This document shows, one piece after another, positions 15,694 through 25,330 of a DNA stretch of 36,210 nt. The first letter of the stretch is position 1; each line of letters begins with the position of its first letter. The stretch comes from Streptomyces agglomeratus (lineage in GTDB: Bacteria; Actinomycetota; Actinomycetes; Streptomycetales; Streptomycetaceae): the NCBI RefSeq assembly GCF_001746415.1, contig NZ_MEHJ01000003.1:1-36210 (forward strand). The letters are read 5' to 3'. The notes below the pieces were generated by a model. It did not search any database. It saw only the letters and a program-made list of their open reading frames with translations, and was not told the DNA's origin. The translations under genes were made by a program, and so were the position numbers.

Positions 15694-18600
15694 GTGACAG
15701 GCACGGACGGGTCGCGGAGGAAATCACGTGCGGGCAGGCCGCAGCGGCCTGTGGATCCCGAGGCGGGGCCGGTGCAGCGGTTGGCGTGGGAGTTGCGGCA
15801 CTTGCGGGAGAAGGCCGGAGAGCCGAGCTACCGCTCCTTGGCTAAGAAGGCCCACTACTCGGCCAGCACGTTGGCGGAAGCCGCGAAGGGTGATCGTCTG
15901 CCGACGCTGGAGGTCACGCTCGCCTACGTCAAGGCATGCGGCGGGGACATGACTCATTGGGAGGCGAGATGGCAGGCTGCGTCCGCGGCGCTGGTGCCGT
16001 CCGAGGACGACCGGCTTCCGGCCGGGCAGAGCCCGCCATGCCCGTATCCCGGGCTGGCCGCATTCGGTACCGAGGACGCCGAGATGTTCTTCGGTCGCGA
16101 CGATCTGGTCAAGGATCTGCTCGAACAGATCGATCACACAGCGCGCACCGCACTCATAGCTCTCTTCGGAGCGTCGGGCAGTGGGAAATCTTCGCTGCTC
16201 CGAGCCGGTTTGCTCCCCGCATTGCCGCCGAACGTTCGGGTACTGCCGCTGACCGCCGGGGCGCACCCGCTGACCGCACTCGCTGCCGCCGTGTCCGACG
16301 CGACCGGCAGCGCGGCAGACACTCTGCGCAGCCGGCTGTCCGGCGATCGGCAGACCCTGGAAGTCGCCTTGAGAACCTGGCTCGCCGCCCAGCCGGAGGG
16401 GACGCAGGCCGTGTTGGTGGTCGACCAGTTCGAAGAGGTCTTCACCCTGTGCACCGACGCGGCCGAACGAGACGCCTTTCTCACCGCCGTCGCGGATCTG
16501 GCCTGCACCTCCGACGAGCGGATCCGCACCCTCATAGCGGTACGGGCCGACTTCTACTCCCACTGCTCCGCCCATCCGGAGCTGGTGGCAGCGCTACGCC
16601 AGGGTGTGCAGCTGCCGGTCGGTCCTCCGACCCATCAAGAACTGCGGGACATCGTCGTACGGCCGGCAGCCCGCGCGGGCGTGAGTGTCGACTCCGACCT
16701 GGTCGCCACGGTGCTCGCCGCGGCGGCCAACCAGCCCGGGGCTCTGCCGTTGCTCGCCCACGTCCTCAGGGAAACCTGGGACCGCCGCGAAGGCTCCCTC
16801 CTTCGGCTGGCGGATTACCACGCCAGCGGCGGCATGCGCGGGGCTGTCGCGCAGACCGCCGAGCGCGCGTACGGGGACCTTCCCGGCGAGCAGCAGAAGG
16901 CCGCTCGCAAGATATTTCTCCGGCTCACCGCACTGGGAGTTGGCACCGACGACACCCGGCGGCCCATCTCCCGCGGTGAACTCGACGGCATCGCCGGTGA
17001 GGCTGTCATCTCCGACGTCCTCAACCATCTCGCGGATGCGCGCCTGATCGTCCTGGACGAGGAGCGGGTCGAGGTCGCCCATGAGGCACTGATCCGTGCC
17101 TGGCCCCGTCTGCATCGCTGGCTCACCGATGATCGGTCGAGCCTGTTCGTTCACCGGCGGCTCACCGAGGCCGCCCGCACATGGGAGTCGTTGGAGCGTG
17201 ACGGCGGGGCCGTGTACCGGGGGGCGCAGCTGGCCGCCGCCCGGTCCTGGGCCGACGATCACACCGGGGAGTTGAACCAGCTCGAAAGCTCGTTCCTGGA
17301 CGCCGGCACGACCGCGGAGGCGGCCGAGCGTGACAGTACGCGGCGTCGTGCCCGTCTGCTAAAACGTCTCGTCGCCGGGATGTCGGTCCTGCTGCTGCTG
17401 GCCCTCCTCGGCGGCGGCATCGCCGTGCGGCAGCGACAGGACGCCCACCGGCAGGAGCTGATAGCCCTGTCCGAACAGTTGTCCCTGCAATCCCGCTCCC
17501 TGCTGTCCACGGATCCCGACCTGGCCGGGCTGCTGGCCGTGGAGGCAGATCATCTGCACCCTGCTGCCGAATCCCGGGGCGCAGTCCTGAGTGCGGCGTC
17601 CGCCCGCCGCCGTACCGAGCTCAATACCGGAGGCCCGGCTGTCTACGCCGTCGCGTTCAGCCCCGACCATTCACTGCTTGCCTCCGCTGCCGGTGACGGG
17701 ACGATCGGTCTCTGGGATCCGGAGCGAGGCACTCGGATCGCCTCCCTTCCCGGCCGAGCCGAACGGGCCAGGGGCGTGGGGTTCAGCGGCGACGGGAAAC
17801 TGCTCGCCGCCACGGGCAACAGCGGAACCACCGGGTCGATCACCGTGTGGGATGCGCGAACACGCCGTCAGGTGGCCTCGATGACGGAAAAAGAGATGGC
17901 GTTGGGTATGGCGTTGAGCCCCGACGGCAGAATGATCGCCGTCGGTGTCGGAGCGCACGGTGATATCGCCGTGCGTGATCTGTCCACCGGATCTCGCCGC
18001 CTCCTGCACGGTCAGGGAGGAGCTGTCCGGTCCCTGACATTCAGCCACGACAGCAAGTTGCTGGTGTCGGCCGACGGCAGTTCCGATCCGGTCGCCTGGC
18101 ACCTGTCCACCGGAAGGCCGTTCGCCCGGCTGCCGGCCGAGCACGTCGCATCGGTGGTCTTCGGACCTTCGGAGCCCGTCCTGGCGGGAGCGGCGGATGA
18201 CGGAGGAGTCCACCTGTGGGACCTCCGCAGCGACCCGCCCGTCGCACTCCCGACGCTGCCTTTGCAGGGCTCCTACGGCTGGACGGTGTCCGCACCCGTC
18301 GGTGACCGGATCGCAGTGGCCGATGAGAACGGCACAGTCACCCTATGGGACCTGCGTCACCGCCAACGCCTGCAGACCTTGCTGGACCGCGGCCGTACCG
18401 AGACGGCCTCCCTTGCCCTCAGCCAGGACGGAGCGATGCTTGCCACCGCCGGCTTCAACGGCACCATCGTTCTTCACGACCTGCGGAACACGCCTTTCAG
18501 CGGATTCGACGCGCCGGTGAACGACCTCAAGGTCAGTCCCGACGGTGCTCTGATCGCTTCTGCCGGCAACGACGGAGTCGTGCGGCTCTGGGACGTCCGA

Positions 18601-19476
18601 GGGCATCAGATAGCCGCACTCACCGGCCACCCGGACCGGGTTCAGGCGGTCGCGTTCAGCCCCGACGGGCGGCTGCTCGCCTCGGTGACACGGAACAACG
18701 TGGTCACCCTGTGGAATGTGCGACACCGGCGACACGAGACGAAACCCTTTCCGACCACCGGGCTTGGCGCCTCCACCGATATCGCCTTCGATCCCGGCGG
18801 CCGCTACCTTGCGGCCGCTACTCTCGGCCCGTTCGTCTGGGATGTGCGCGACGTCGCGTCACCCTCCCCCTTGACACCCAAGTACTCCGCCCGGCTCGTC
18901 ACGTCGTTGACCTTCAGCCGTGACGGGCGGCGCCTGGTGACCAGTAGTCCAGGGGGCTACATCAATGAGTGGGACGTCACCGGCGGCACGCTCGTCGACA
19001 GGACCGACACACACCAGGGTGCGGTTCAGGATCTCGCCCTCAGCCCTGACGGCTCGCTCATCGCGACGGCGGGCGACAGCCGGACGGTGGCGTTGTGGGA
19101 TGCCGCGACCCATCGGCAGACCGCCGTGCTGAACGGGCACACAGCACCCGTTCAGGTTCTCGCCTTCAGCCGTGACGGCCGCCTCCTCGCCTCCGCGGGC
19201 GACGACCACACGATCATCGTCTGGGACGTCATCAGCCAGAACCGCGTCGCCGAACTCGCCGGTCACAGCGGCAGAGTCCGCGGACTGGATTTCACCTCTG
19301 ACGGCGTGCTCCTCTCCGGCGGCGAGGACGGCAAAATCATCAGCTGGTCCCTCGACCTGAGCACCGCCCGGGCCGATATCTGCGCGAGGGCGGGCCGCAC
19401 CCTGACCCGCCAGGAATGGGCCGCCTACCTTCCCTCCGTTCCGTATCAGCCGCGTTGTGGCGGAAAGCGCTCGTGA
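15694..19476 (+). CDS. HTH-nSTAND1-TM-WD40 repeat protein
   Basis: A 1260-residue multidomain protein. Residues 26-85 are an XRE-like helix-turn-helix (SYRSLAKKAHYSASTLAEAA). From about 115 an nSTAND1 P-loop NTPase follows: PYPGLAAFGTEDAEMFFGRD, Walker A GASGSGKSSLL (K165), Walker B AVLVVDQFEEVF near 243, and the helical ARC-like region ending VAHEALIRAWPRL. One strong transmembrane helix (LVAGMSVLLLLALLGGGIAV) lies near 560-580. Residues 640-1220 hold about 13-14 WD40 repeats (AFSPDGRLLAS...LWDV). STAND proteins are ligand-gated switches; WD40 parts sense or scaffold. The TM helix would put sensor and NTPase on opposite sides of the membrane, or near it. GTG at 15694 is chosen for the GGAGG seven bases upstream; an ATG at 15637 lacks one. 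Confidence 0.9.
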   Translation: MTGTDGSRRKSRAGRPQRPVDPEAGPVQRLAWELRHLREKAGEPSYRSLAKKAHYSASTLAEAAKGDRLPTLEVTLAYVKACGGDMTHWEARWQAASAALVPSEDDRLPAGQSPPCPYPGLAAFGTEDAEMFFGRDDLVKDLLEQIDHTARTALIALFGASGSGKSSLLRAGLLPALPPNVRVLPLTAGAHPLTALAAAVSDATGSAADTLRSRLSGDRQTLEVALRTWLAAQPEGTQAVLVVDQFEEVFTLCTDAAERDAFLTAVADLACTSDERIRTLIAVRADFYSHCSAHPELVAALRQGVQLPVGPPTHQELRDIVVRPAARAGVSVDSDLVATVLAAAANQPGALPLLAHVLRETWDRREGSLLRLADYHASGGMRGAVAQTAERAYGDLPGEQQKAARKIFLRLTALGVGTDDTRRPISRGELDGIAGEAVISDVLNHLADARLIVLDEERVEVAHEALIRAWPRLHRWLTDDRSSLFVHRRLTEAARTWESLERDGGAVYRGAQLAAARSWADDHTGELNQLESSFLDAGTTAEAAERDSTRRRARLLKRLVAGMSVLLLLALLGGGIAVRQRQDAHRQELIALSEQLSLQSRSLLSTDPDLAGLLAVEADHLHPAAESRGAVLSAASARRRTELNTGGPAVYAVAFSPDHSLLASAAGDGTIGLWDPERGTRIASLPGRAERARGVGFSGDGKLLAATGNSGTTGSITVWDARTRRQVASMTEKEMALGMALSPDGRMIAVGVGAHGDIAVRDLSTGSRRLLHGQGGAVRSLTFSHDSKLLVSADGSSDPVAWHLSTGRPFARLPAEHVASVVFGPSEPVLAGAADDGGVHLWDLRSDPPVALPTLPLQGSYGWTVSAPVGDRIAVADENGTVTLWDLRHRQRLQTLLDRGRTETASLALSQDGAMLATAGFNGTIVLHDLRNTPFSGFDAPVNDLKVSPDGALIASAGNDGVVRLWDVRGHQIAALTGHPDRVQAVAFSPDGRLLASVTRNNVVTLWNVRHRRHETKPFPTTGLGASTDIAFDPGGRYLAAATLGPFVWDVRDVASPSPLTPKYSARLVTSLTFSRDGRRLVTSSPGGYINEWDVTGGTLVDRTDTHQGAVQDLALSPDGSLIATAGDSRTVALWDAATHRQTAVLNGHTAPVQVLAFSRDGRLLASAGDDHTIIVWDVISQNRVAELAGHSGRVRGLDFTSDGVLLSGGEDGKIISWSLDLSTARADICARAGRTLTRQEWAAYLPSVPYQPRCGGKRS

Positions 19477-20314
19477 GGGTCATCTCCAGGCTGATCGGCA
19501 GCTCGGACCTGCCTCCGCCCCCACTCCGGGAGCGACTGCCACTGCACTCGCCGGACGGAGCCGGACAGCCCCGCCCGCGAAGCGGGCTGCTGAGCTGGAG
19601 GAGCTCGGGATCGTGTGGGAGCCCGCTGATGAGGCGTGGGAGAAGAACTTGGGGGCGGCGACGGCGTACTTCGAGACGTACGGGACGCTGGCTGCGCCGG
19701 TCACGGCGGCGATGATGGAGCGGCCTGTGGGCCAGTTCCTCGCGAACGCGCGGAAGAAGAACGGTCTGGGCAAAGACCGGCGGCGTGCCGACCGGCGTGC
19801 GGCGCTGCTGGCCGCGATCGACCTGGACTGGAACCCTGACTGGCCCATCGACTGGCATCGCGCCTACGCCACCCTGGCCCAACTCGCGGCGCCGGGAGGC
19901 GCGCTGGCCCATGTGGAGCCCGGGACGGTCGTGCACGGCATCGACCTGGGGCGGTGGCTGGCCACCCAGCGGCGCGACTGGCACCTGCTGCAGGACGGGC
20001 AGCGTGAGCGCCTGGCGGCGCTCGGGGTCGGCCCCGCGGAAAAGCCGGCGGTCCCCGCCCAGGCCCGCCGGGCCGCAGGCCGGGCCTCGGGTCGGGCCTC
20101 GGGTGGGGCGTTCGAGCGAGGCATCGCCGCGCTCGCCCAGTACAAAGCGCGGGAAGGGAAGGCCGTCGTTCCCCGGGGGCATGTCGAGGAGTTGCCGGAC
20201 GGTACCTCGGTCCGGCTCGGGGTGTGGCTGTCCAACAACCGCAGCAGACGCGCCGGGCTGAGCCAGGGACAGCGCGAGCAACTCGCCGGGCTGGGACTCG
20301 ACTGGGCGGTATAA
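19457..20314 (+). pseudogene. C-terminal piece of a helicase with helicase-associated repeats
   Basis: The frame overlaps the end of the WD40 gene by 20 bases. Its first 40 residues are unlike any domain, then three helicase-associated (HA) repeats follow: WEKNLGAATAYFETYGTLAA, HRAYATLAQLAAPGGALAHV with LGRWLATQRRDW, and FERGIAALAQYKAREGKAVV with RLGVWLSNNRSRRAGLS, ending GLGLDWAV. In Streptomyces such repeats form the C-terminus of large DEAD/DEAH-type helicases common on arms and linear plasmids. No helicase motor is present upstream, so this is probably a 3' remnant joined to the WD40 gene by recombination. A short expressed protein is possible but unsupported. Confidence 0.7.
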
Positions 20315-20340
20315 CCGGGCATTCTCCGTGCCTGGCCAGC

Positions 20341-20507
20341 ACAGCGTGGTGCGGGAACAAGGATGGACGGACGGGCCCTGGCCCCGCACCACGTCTGCCG
20401 GCGCCACCACGGGCACCTGCTCGTCAGCATGCCCCACCCCCAAGAACCCTGCCCTCACCGAGACGGCACCGCCCACCACACTTCACCCGGCCGGACCCGT
20501 GACCCGG
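20341..20507. repeat. Dispersed repeat R1, copy A
   Basis: This 167-base segment is closely similar to 35917-36079, in the same orientation, with small gaps. Shared blocks include ACAGCGTGGTGCG, GGCCCCGCACCACG, GGCGCCACCAC, GCACCTGCTCGTCAGCATGC and CACCGCCCACCAC/CGCCGCCCACCAC. It follows directly on the helicase-repeat remnant, so it may be the native 3' flank of that gene family. No RBS-preceded frame is conserved that I would call a gene. Confidence 0.75.
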
Positions 20508-20557
20508 AAAGTGCAGCAGTCAGGTCTCTCCAAGGTCACCGGCTGACGCCACTCGAA

Positions 20558-20587
20558 GCCCCCTGGCAGACATCACTGCCAGGGGGC
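20558..20587. terminator. Strong hairpin, probable terminator
   Basis: GCCCCCTGGCAG (20558-20569) pairs perfectly with CTGCCAGGGGGC (20576-20587) around a 6-base loop, followed by a modestly AT-rich AATCTCAATTGGCTTT on the plus strand. It fits an intrinsic terminator for plus-strand transcription from the helicase remnant. Confidence 0.8.
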
Positions 20588-20917
20588 AATCTCAATTGGC
20601 TTTGTCAGTGACAACTGGCTCCGTCAGCCGGCCAGAAGAGCGGTCGTGCGCTGCGGGTCTGAGGCCACCGTCGGCTCCTTCCAGCGGGCTTCACCGGGGT
20701 CCGCGCCCTCGGGGTGGCGCGGGCCCCGGCATGGGGGCAGCAGCCCGTAGGCTGCTCTCCCTGTCTACGGGTCCCTCCGCGTCGGCGCGACCGGCGGCAG
20801 GCAGCGCGCTTACCGCGATCACTCGTTCGGGGGCGCGGCGTGGCGCAACCCTTGCCGGCCCCCGGAGTGCGACGGCCCCACGGCGTTGACGTTATGCCGT
20901 GGATTCCCTACCGGGGA
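20588..20917. other. Gene-free interval
   Basis: About 330 bases with no supported gene, RNA or repeat. Open frames here are proline/arginine-rich and lack RBS. Confidence 0.4.
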
Positions 20918-21138
20918 AGGCGAAGCACGCCGGTCCGCCCTGTAGAGCACTGCTCTGCACTGGGCGCCACCGAACGGCAAATTACATCGTCACAATCCAT
21001 TCGTGCCCCCCGCCGAATCCGGCGGCACGGCGCATGATCAACTGCCGGTGCTCCATGCCAACCTGCTGGCACGCACAGTGGCTTGGAGCTGGAGGTAGAC
21101 CGCCCATGACGACGCACAACAACCCCACCGTCAGGGGA
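20918..21138 (+). repeat. Duplicated 5' region of XRE/DUF5753 locus, copy A
   Basis: These 221 bases recur almost unchanged at 31469-31688. They include the presumed promoter and leader (GTAGAGCACTGCTCTGC imperfect palindrome, AAATTACATCGTCACAATCC), the GGAGCTGGAGG RBS and the first 11 codons of the regulator gene. Conservation of the leader as well as the codons points to duplication of the whole locus. Confidence 0.9.
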
Positions 21139-22017
21139 CAACGACTGGGAGCGGAGCTGCGTCGGCTTCGTATGGCCAGCGGCCTGACCGGTACGCAGGT
21201 GGCGGCGCATCTGCTGGTTTCCCAGGCCAAGGTCAGTCACATGGAGACCGGCCGCCGTGCCGTCAGCCCCCGCGACGTGCGCGACCTGTGCAACCTCTAC
21301 AGCGTCACCGACCAGCAGGCCGTCGACTCTCTGGTGGAGCTGGCCAGGGAGTCGAGCCGGCAAGGCTGGTGGCACGCCTACGGCGACATCCCCCACAGCG
21401 TGTACGTCGGCCTGGAGACGGAAGCCGCCTCCATCCATACCTACGAGCCCATGGTGATCCCCGCCCTGCTGCAGACTCCCGCCTACGCGGCCGCGGTCAT
21501 CGAGGAAACGATTCCCCCGGTCACTGTCGAACAAGCCGCCGGGCGTCTGAGGGTGCGGCTTCGCCGTCAGCACCGGATCTACGACCCCGCCCGCCGCCTT
21601 CACCTGTGGGTCGTTCTGGACGAATCAGCCCTGCGGCGCGTCATCGGCAGCCGGGAGATCATGCGCGAGCAACTGCAGCACCTGCACACCCTGAGCACCG
21701 AGCCGCACATCACCGTGCAGGTCCTCCCCCACACGGCGGGCGCTCACCCGGGACTCTCCGGACAGTTCTCCCTCCTGCAGCTCCCCGACAGCCGCGAGGC
21801 AGTGGTGTACCTGGAGAGGTTCACCAGCGGCCTCTGCCTGGAAAGGCCGGCCGACGTCCAGCAGTACAGCGCGCTGTACACGCACCTGCAGGCCCAGGCC
21901 CACAGCCCCGACCACACCCAGCACTTCATCACCGACACCATCAAGCTCTACACATCGTCAGCGATGGCTACCGAGCCGAGCCGCGACAACGACACCCGCC
22001 CCCGCCGCCGCGCATGA
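21106..22017 (+). CDS. XRE-family regulator with DUF5753 domain
   Basis: A 303-residue protein. Residues 12-75 are an XRE helix-turn-helix (RLGAELRRLRMASGLTGTQV, LVSQAKVSHMETGRRAVSP). From about 100 the DUF5753 domain follows: SIHTYEPMVIPALLQTPAYA, RQHRIYDPARRLHLWVVLDE, ALRRVIGSREIMREQLQHL, VQVLPHTAGAHPGLSGQFSL, and AVVYLERFTSGLCLE. This is one of the most common Streptomyces regulator families (WhiJ/BldB-associated type), usually followed by a small DUF397 gene. Here no DUF397 frame follows. GGAGG lies 12 bases upstream of the ATG. A shortened relative lies at 31656. Confidence 0.93.
   Translation: MTTHNNPTVRGQRLGAELRRLRMASGLTGTQVAAHLLVSQAKVSHMETGRRAVSPRDVRDLCNLYSVTDQQAVDSLVELARESSRQGWWHAYGDIPHSVYVGLETEAASIHTYEPMVIPALLQTPAYAAAVIEETIPPVTVEQAAGRLRVRLRRQHRIYDPARRLHLWVVLDESALRRVIGSREIMREQLQHLHTLSTEPHITVQVLPHTAGAHPGLSGQFSLLQLPDSREAVVYLERFTSGLCLERPADVQQYSALYTHLQAQAHSPDHTQHFITDTIKLYTSSAMATEPSRDNDTRPRRRA
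21799..22002 (+). repeat. Duplicated 3' region of XRE/DUF5753 locus, copy A
   Basis: The last 68 or so codons of the regulator gene recur at 31689-31892 with few differences. In the second copy this block is joined directly to the first block of the duplication, 660 bases having been lost between them. Confidence 0.9.
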
Positions 22018-22404
22018 ACCGGGGTAAGCGCCTGCGCACATCGAGACGGTCAGCGGTTCAAGCGCGCAACAAGGTGCCTGGCTGCACGGCCAGGGGCCGG
22101 CCCCACCGCGGCCGACCCCTGGAGACCGTGGTCACGCCCACTCACACCCTGGGCGCCCACAAGACACGCCCTCTAACAACCCGAGACTCACCACGCTCGG
22201 AGGCAGGGCATCCGGGCAGACCGTGACCGTGACGCCCTGGTGGTCGTTGTTCCGCCGACGCGTGTTTGCATATCCGTCCCCCACGGACCCGCGTTGTGAG
22301 GGCCCTGCTCAAGCCCCTCAGGGCCCTCACCCCTACCAGCCGGCAGGCGCGCGTGGTTCTCGCGCCCCCTGCCCGGCCGGGCTCACGGGGAGCACCATGG
22401 AGCT
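22018..22404. other. Gene-free interval with short inverted copy
   Basis: No gene is supported. The first bases (about 22003-22042, CGCCGCCGCGCATGAACCGG then GGTAAGCGCCTGCGCACATC) reappear in inverted orientation right after the second copy of the regulator locus (about 31893-31935). GAGGGCCCTGCTC...GAGGGCCCTCA-type repeats near 22300-22330 may form a weak hairpin. Confidence 0.4.
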
Positions 22405-22973
22405 GTGGCTTCCTCGGATGAGCAGGGTCAGGGTGCGGGGCTGGAGCCGGTGGGCCGGGTACATGCGGTCCGGCTGACCGAGCAGCTGCGGGCGGCGATC
22501 GGCGAAGCGCGGCGGGCGGCTGTGGTGCTGGCGCAGCGGGTGCGCGACGCGCACCGGGCGCGGGTGTGGGTGGCGCTGGGCTACGGGGGTGGGGTGAGTA
22601 CGCGCAGGCCGAGCTGGGGATCAGCCGGGCGCAGGCGTACCGGCTGATCGACATCGCGGAATCCGCCGAAGGACTGAGCAGGGCGATCGGCGCGGCCGGC
22701 GTCCTGACCGAGGTGCCACCCGCGGGTGACACGGATGCGGCCGGGCTGGTGGATCTGGGAAGCGTTTCGGCGTCCTCGGGTGTGGCCCACTCCGAGCAGC
22801 AGCGTGGCGCACAGCTGAGGGCACAGGCCGGTCAGGAGCCTTCCCGCCGGTCGCTTCCCCCAGGGCGGCGGCCAGCTCCCGCTGTCAGCGGATGTTGGCC
22901 GGGTGGTCGATGTGGCAGGCGTTGTCCTTGCTGTTCGTCCACAGCACCCGCTGCCTACGAGGCTGTGCAGTGA
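22405..22973 (+). pseudogene. Helix-turn-helix protein, frameshifted
   Basis: The first frame reads VRLTEQLRAAIGEARRAAVV, LAQRVRDAHRARVWVALGYG and then loses sense. One base off, the expected continuation WGEYAQAELGISRAQAYRLI, DIAESAEGLSRAIGAAGVL appears. The break is in a G-run near 22588-22592. The family is a streptomycete DNA-binding protein with an ELGISRAQAYRL helix-turn-helix, often found in mobile or accessory DNA. After LVDLG (about 22755) the reading again departs from what I would expect, so a second lesion is possible. The GTG start is uncertain. Confidence 0.7.
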
Positions 22974-23011
22974 TCAAGGCGACGTCGCTCTCGGTGTCCG
23001 CGCCTGAATGG

Positions 23012-23665
23012 TCAGGCACTCGTGCCCGAGGCAGTCGCTTCCGTCGGCAGACCGCGGGTCGTTACGAGTCGCGCGCTGCCGTCGGCCAGCCGGTAGGACA
23101 GGCCCACCACGGCCGTGTGTCCTGCTGTGACCTGGTCAGCGAGCACCCGGGAGCGGTCCAGGAGGAGGTCGACGGTGTGCCGGATGTGCTCGTCGATGAT
23201 CTCGTCGTTCCCGGTGAGCCCGGCCGCGCGGGCGGCCAGAACGCTGGGTGTGACGCGCTCGATCACGTCGCGCACGTATCCGGTAGTGCTGCCCAAGCCG
23301 TCGGCCAGGGCAGCGCGGGTGGCCGCGACCGCGCCGCACGAGTCGTGGCCCAGCACCACTACCAGCGGGCAGTCCAGCACGCTCACGCCGTACTCAATGC
23401 TGCCCAGCACCTCCGACCCCGCCACGTGGCCCGCAGTCCGGACGACGAACAGGTCCCCCAGGCCCCGGTCGAAGATGATCTCGGCGGCCAGGCGGGAGTC
23501 AGAACAGCCGAAGAGCACCGCGAACGGACGCTGGCCCGGGGCAGTCTCGGCGCGGCGCGCGGCGTCCTGGTTCGGGTGCTGCGGCGTACCCGCGACGAAA
23601 CGCTGGTTGCCGGCCAGCAGCAGCTCGAAGGCTTCGGACGGAGTCGGGGACGTGGCATCAGTCAT
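23012..23665 (-). CDS. Beta-class carbonic anhydrase
   Basis: A 217-residue beta-carbonic anhydrase that interconverts CO2 and bicarbonate in the cytoplasm. The zinc ligands are in GCSDSR (C54, with the D56-R58 dyad) and GHDSCGAV (H107, C110). FDRGLGDLFVVRTAGHVAG and LGSIEYGVSVLDCPLVVVLG are family-typical. The ATG at 23665 is preferred because homology begins there (SEAFELLLAGNQRFVAG); its RBS is weak. It is intact, unlike its neighbours on both sides, and is transcribed away from the YrdC remnant's promoter side. No transporter partner adjoins it. Confidence 0.93.
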   Translation of the reverse strand: MTDATSPTPSEAFELLLAGNQRFVAGTPQHPNQDAARRAETAPGQRPFAVLFGCSDSRLAAEIIFDRGLGDLFVVRTAGHVAGSEVLGSIEYGVSVLDCPLVVVLGHDSCGAVAATRAALADGLGSTTGYVRDVIERVTPSVLAARAAGLTGNDEIIDEHIRHTVDLLLDRSRVLADQVTAGHTAVVGLSYRLADGSARLVTTRGLPTEATASGTSA

Positions 23666-24002
23666 GAGCCGTAGGTTACGACAGCCCAGCTCGCTACAGC
23701 GCGGGGGTCTGCCAAAGGCGGCACGGGTGCGTCGGCCGAGGACTGAGCACCTTCGTGTCGCCGGGCATCCCCAGCCGCGAGGTGACGGCGGCCTCCAGCC
23801 GAAGCCGAAGCTCACGGCGCACCCGCTCCGTCCGGTAGGGCCGGTCACCGGGCACCTGGGCAGTGTCCGGCGCGCTGCCGGGAACGCGCTGTTCACCGTG
23901 TACCGCCACACAGTCCCCAACGACGCCATCGCGATCAGGACTGCCGCCGAACGGGTGGCTGCAGCGGCGGGCTTCGCCGCCGTGGGCCGTCGGCGCGCCG
24001 GG

Positions 24003-24604
24003 TCACGGCTTCTGGAGGTCGGGTGCCACCGTGCGCAGGCGCTCGGCGCTGATCGCGCCCGCGTGCTTCAGGACGGGAACGGCGCCGGTGAGCTCCACGA
24101 TCGAGGAGGCGACGGCGGCCTGGGTGGGCCCGCCGTCCAAGTAGACCGACCGAGTCCCCGAGCATGTCGTGGGCGGCATCGCAGTCCTGTGGGGACGGTT
24201 GTCCCGTCAGGTTGGCGCTGGAGACCGCCATCGGGCCGGTCTCGGTGAGCAGGTCGAGAGCAACTGGGTGGGACGGCAGCCGGACCGCGACCGTGCCGTG
24301 GGCCTCCCCGAGATCCCAGGTCAGTGACGGTTGGTGGCGGGCGACCAGGGTCGGCCCGCCCGGCCAGAACGCCTCCACCAGCGCGCAACCCTGCAGAGGG
24401 AAGTCGGCAACCAGCTCCTTGAGGGCATCGGGGGAGGCGACCAGCACTGGCGACGGCATGGCCCTGCCCCTTTGCCCGCAGTAGACCGGCCACCGCCTCG
24501 CGGTTGAACGCGTCGGCGCCGATGCCGTACACGGTGTCCGTGGGCAGCACCACCAGCTCGCCGTCGCGCACCGCCACGGCGGCGTCAGTGCTCCCGCGCT
24601 CCAC
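24003..24604 (-). pseudogene. YrdC/Sua5-family threonylcarbamoyl-AMP synthase, two frameshifts
   Basis: Three consecutive pieces in three frames rebuild one YrdC/Sua5 protein. Piece 1 (GTG at 24604): DAAVAVRDGELVVLPTDTVY, GIGADAFNREAVAGLLRAKG. Piece 2: PSPVLVASPDALKELVADFP and AVSSANLTGQPSP, carrying the KR.. nucleotide pocket and SSAN motif. Piece 3: VYLDGGPTQAAVASSIVELT, GAVPVLKHAGAISAERLRTV, stopping at 24003. Breaks lie near 24468 (a GGGG run) and 24150. The enzyme makes the threonylcarbamoyl-adenylate used for t6A37 in tRNA. That function is essential, so an intact copy should exist elsewhere, or the breaks are sequencing errors. Confidence 0.87.
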
Positions 24605-24717
24605 CGGCTCACCGGACGCTGACCAGGCCAGACGCCCGCGAATTCCCCGCCCGGTGCGGGGGACTGCTCGGCGAATGCGTCCGGTTCCCCCCTTGGCAGG
24701 GCCAGCTGATACGAAAG

Positions 24718-25050
24718 TCAGGCTGGCCAAAGCTCCGAGACGGGGAGCACCGACCAGTCCCATGCGCCGTTGGCGTCCGTGTCGGCGAGGAGCACCAGGT
24801 CCTCCTCGCTCACGCGGGCCCGCCCGCGGGCCACGGCGAGCTTGGCCAGGTAGGCGAGGTGGAAGTCGTCGGGGAGGTCTCTGCCGCCCTGGGTGGCCCG
24901 GTGAACCAAGACGACAGTGTCGTCCGATCCGACGCGGGCCGCGACAAGCTCCTCGGCGGACGTGCTGAGGTAGGTGATGGCGTCGGAACGGATCAGACGG
25001 CTTTTCTCCGGCTCGCTGTGACTTGGACTGAGCACCCAGACGTCGGCCAT
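24718..25050 (-). CDS. Hypothetical protein, 110 residues
   Basis: A soluble 110-residue protein: MADVWVLSPSHSEPEKSRLI, RSDAITYLSTSAEELVAARV, then VVLVHRATQGGRDLPDDFHL, AYLAKLAVARGRARVSEEDL and DANGAWDWSVLPVSELW. It has balanced composition and GGGAGGGG just before the ATG at 25050, so it is very likely real. I do not recognise the family. It is divergent from the Ku gene with a 280-base control region between. Confidence 0.75.
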   Translation of the reverse strand: MADVWVLSPSHSEPEKSRLIRSDAITYLSTSAEELVAARVGSDDTVVLVHRATQGGRDLPDDFHLAYLAKLAVARGRARVSEEDLVLLADTDANGAWDWSVLPVSELWPA

Positions 25051-25330
25051 GGTCCCCTCCCGAGGGTCAGCGGTGATCATCAAGACCCATCCTCCACCCG
25101 GCCGGAGCTAACGACAGGACGACACCGGGGGTGATCGACGACGACTCGCGCACCTTCGCCCTCGTGCAAACCGGAATCGGGGTAGTGGGCCTCTGCGGAG
25201 ACCCGCTCGTCGTCGCCTCGCCCGGTGAGAGCGACCACCCGACGTTTCACCCGGCGGAGTGTCCGGGCCCGCCCCCACGCCCACTGCGGTGTCCGTTTTA
25301 GGCCGATACCCCCACCGCTGGAGGCCCGCC

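Noticed and set aside
20600..20900. Possible tRNA or structured RNA in a GC-rich stretch
   Set aside because: I could not fold a cloverleaf with a T-loop GTTCRA motif or a conserved anticodon arm.
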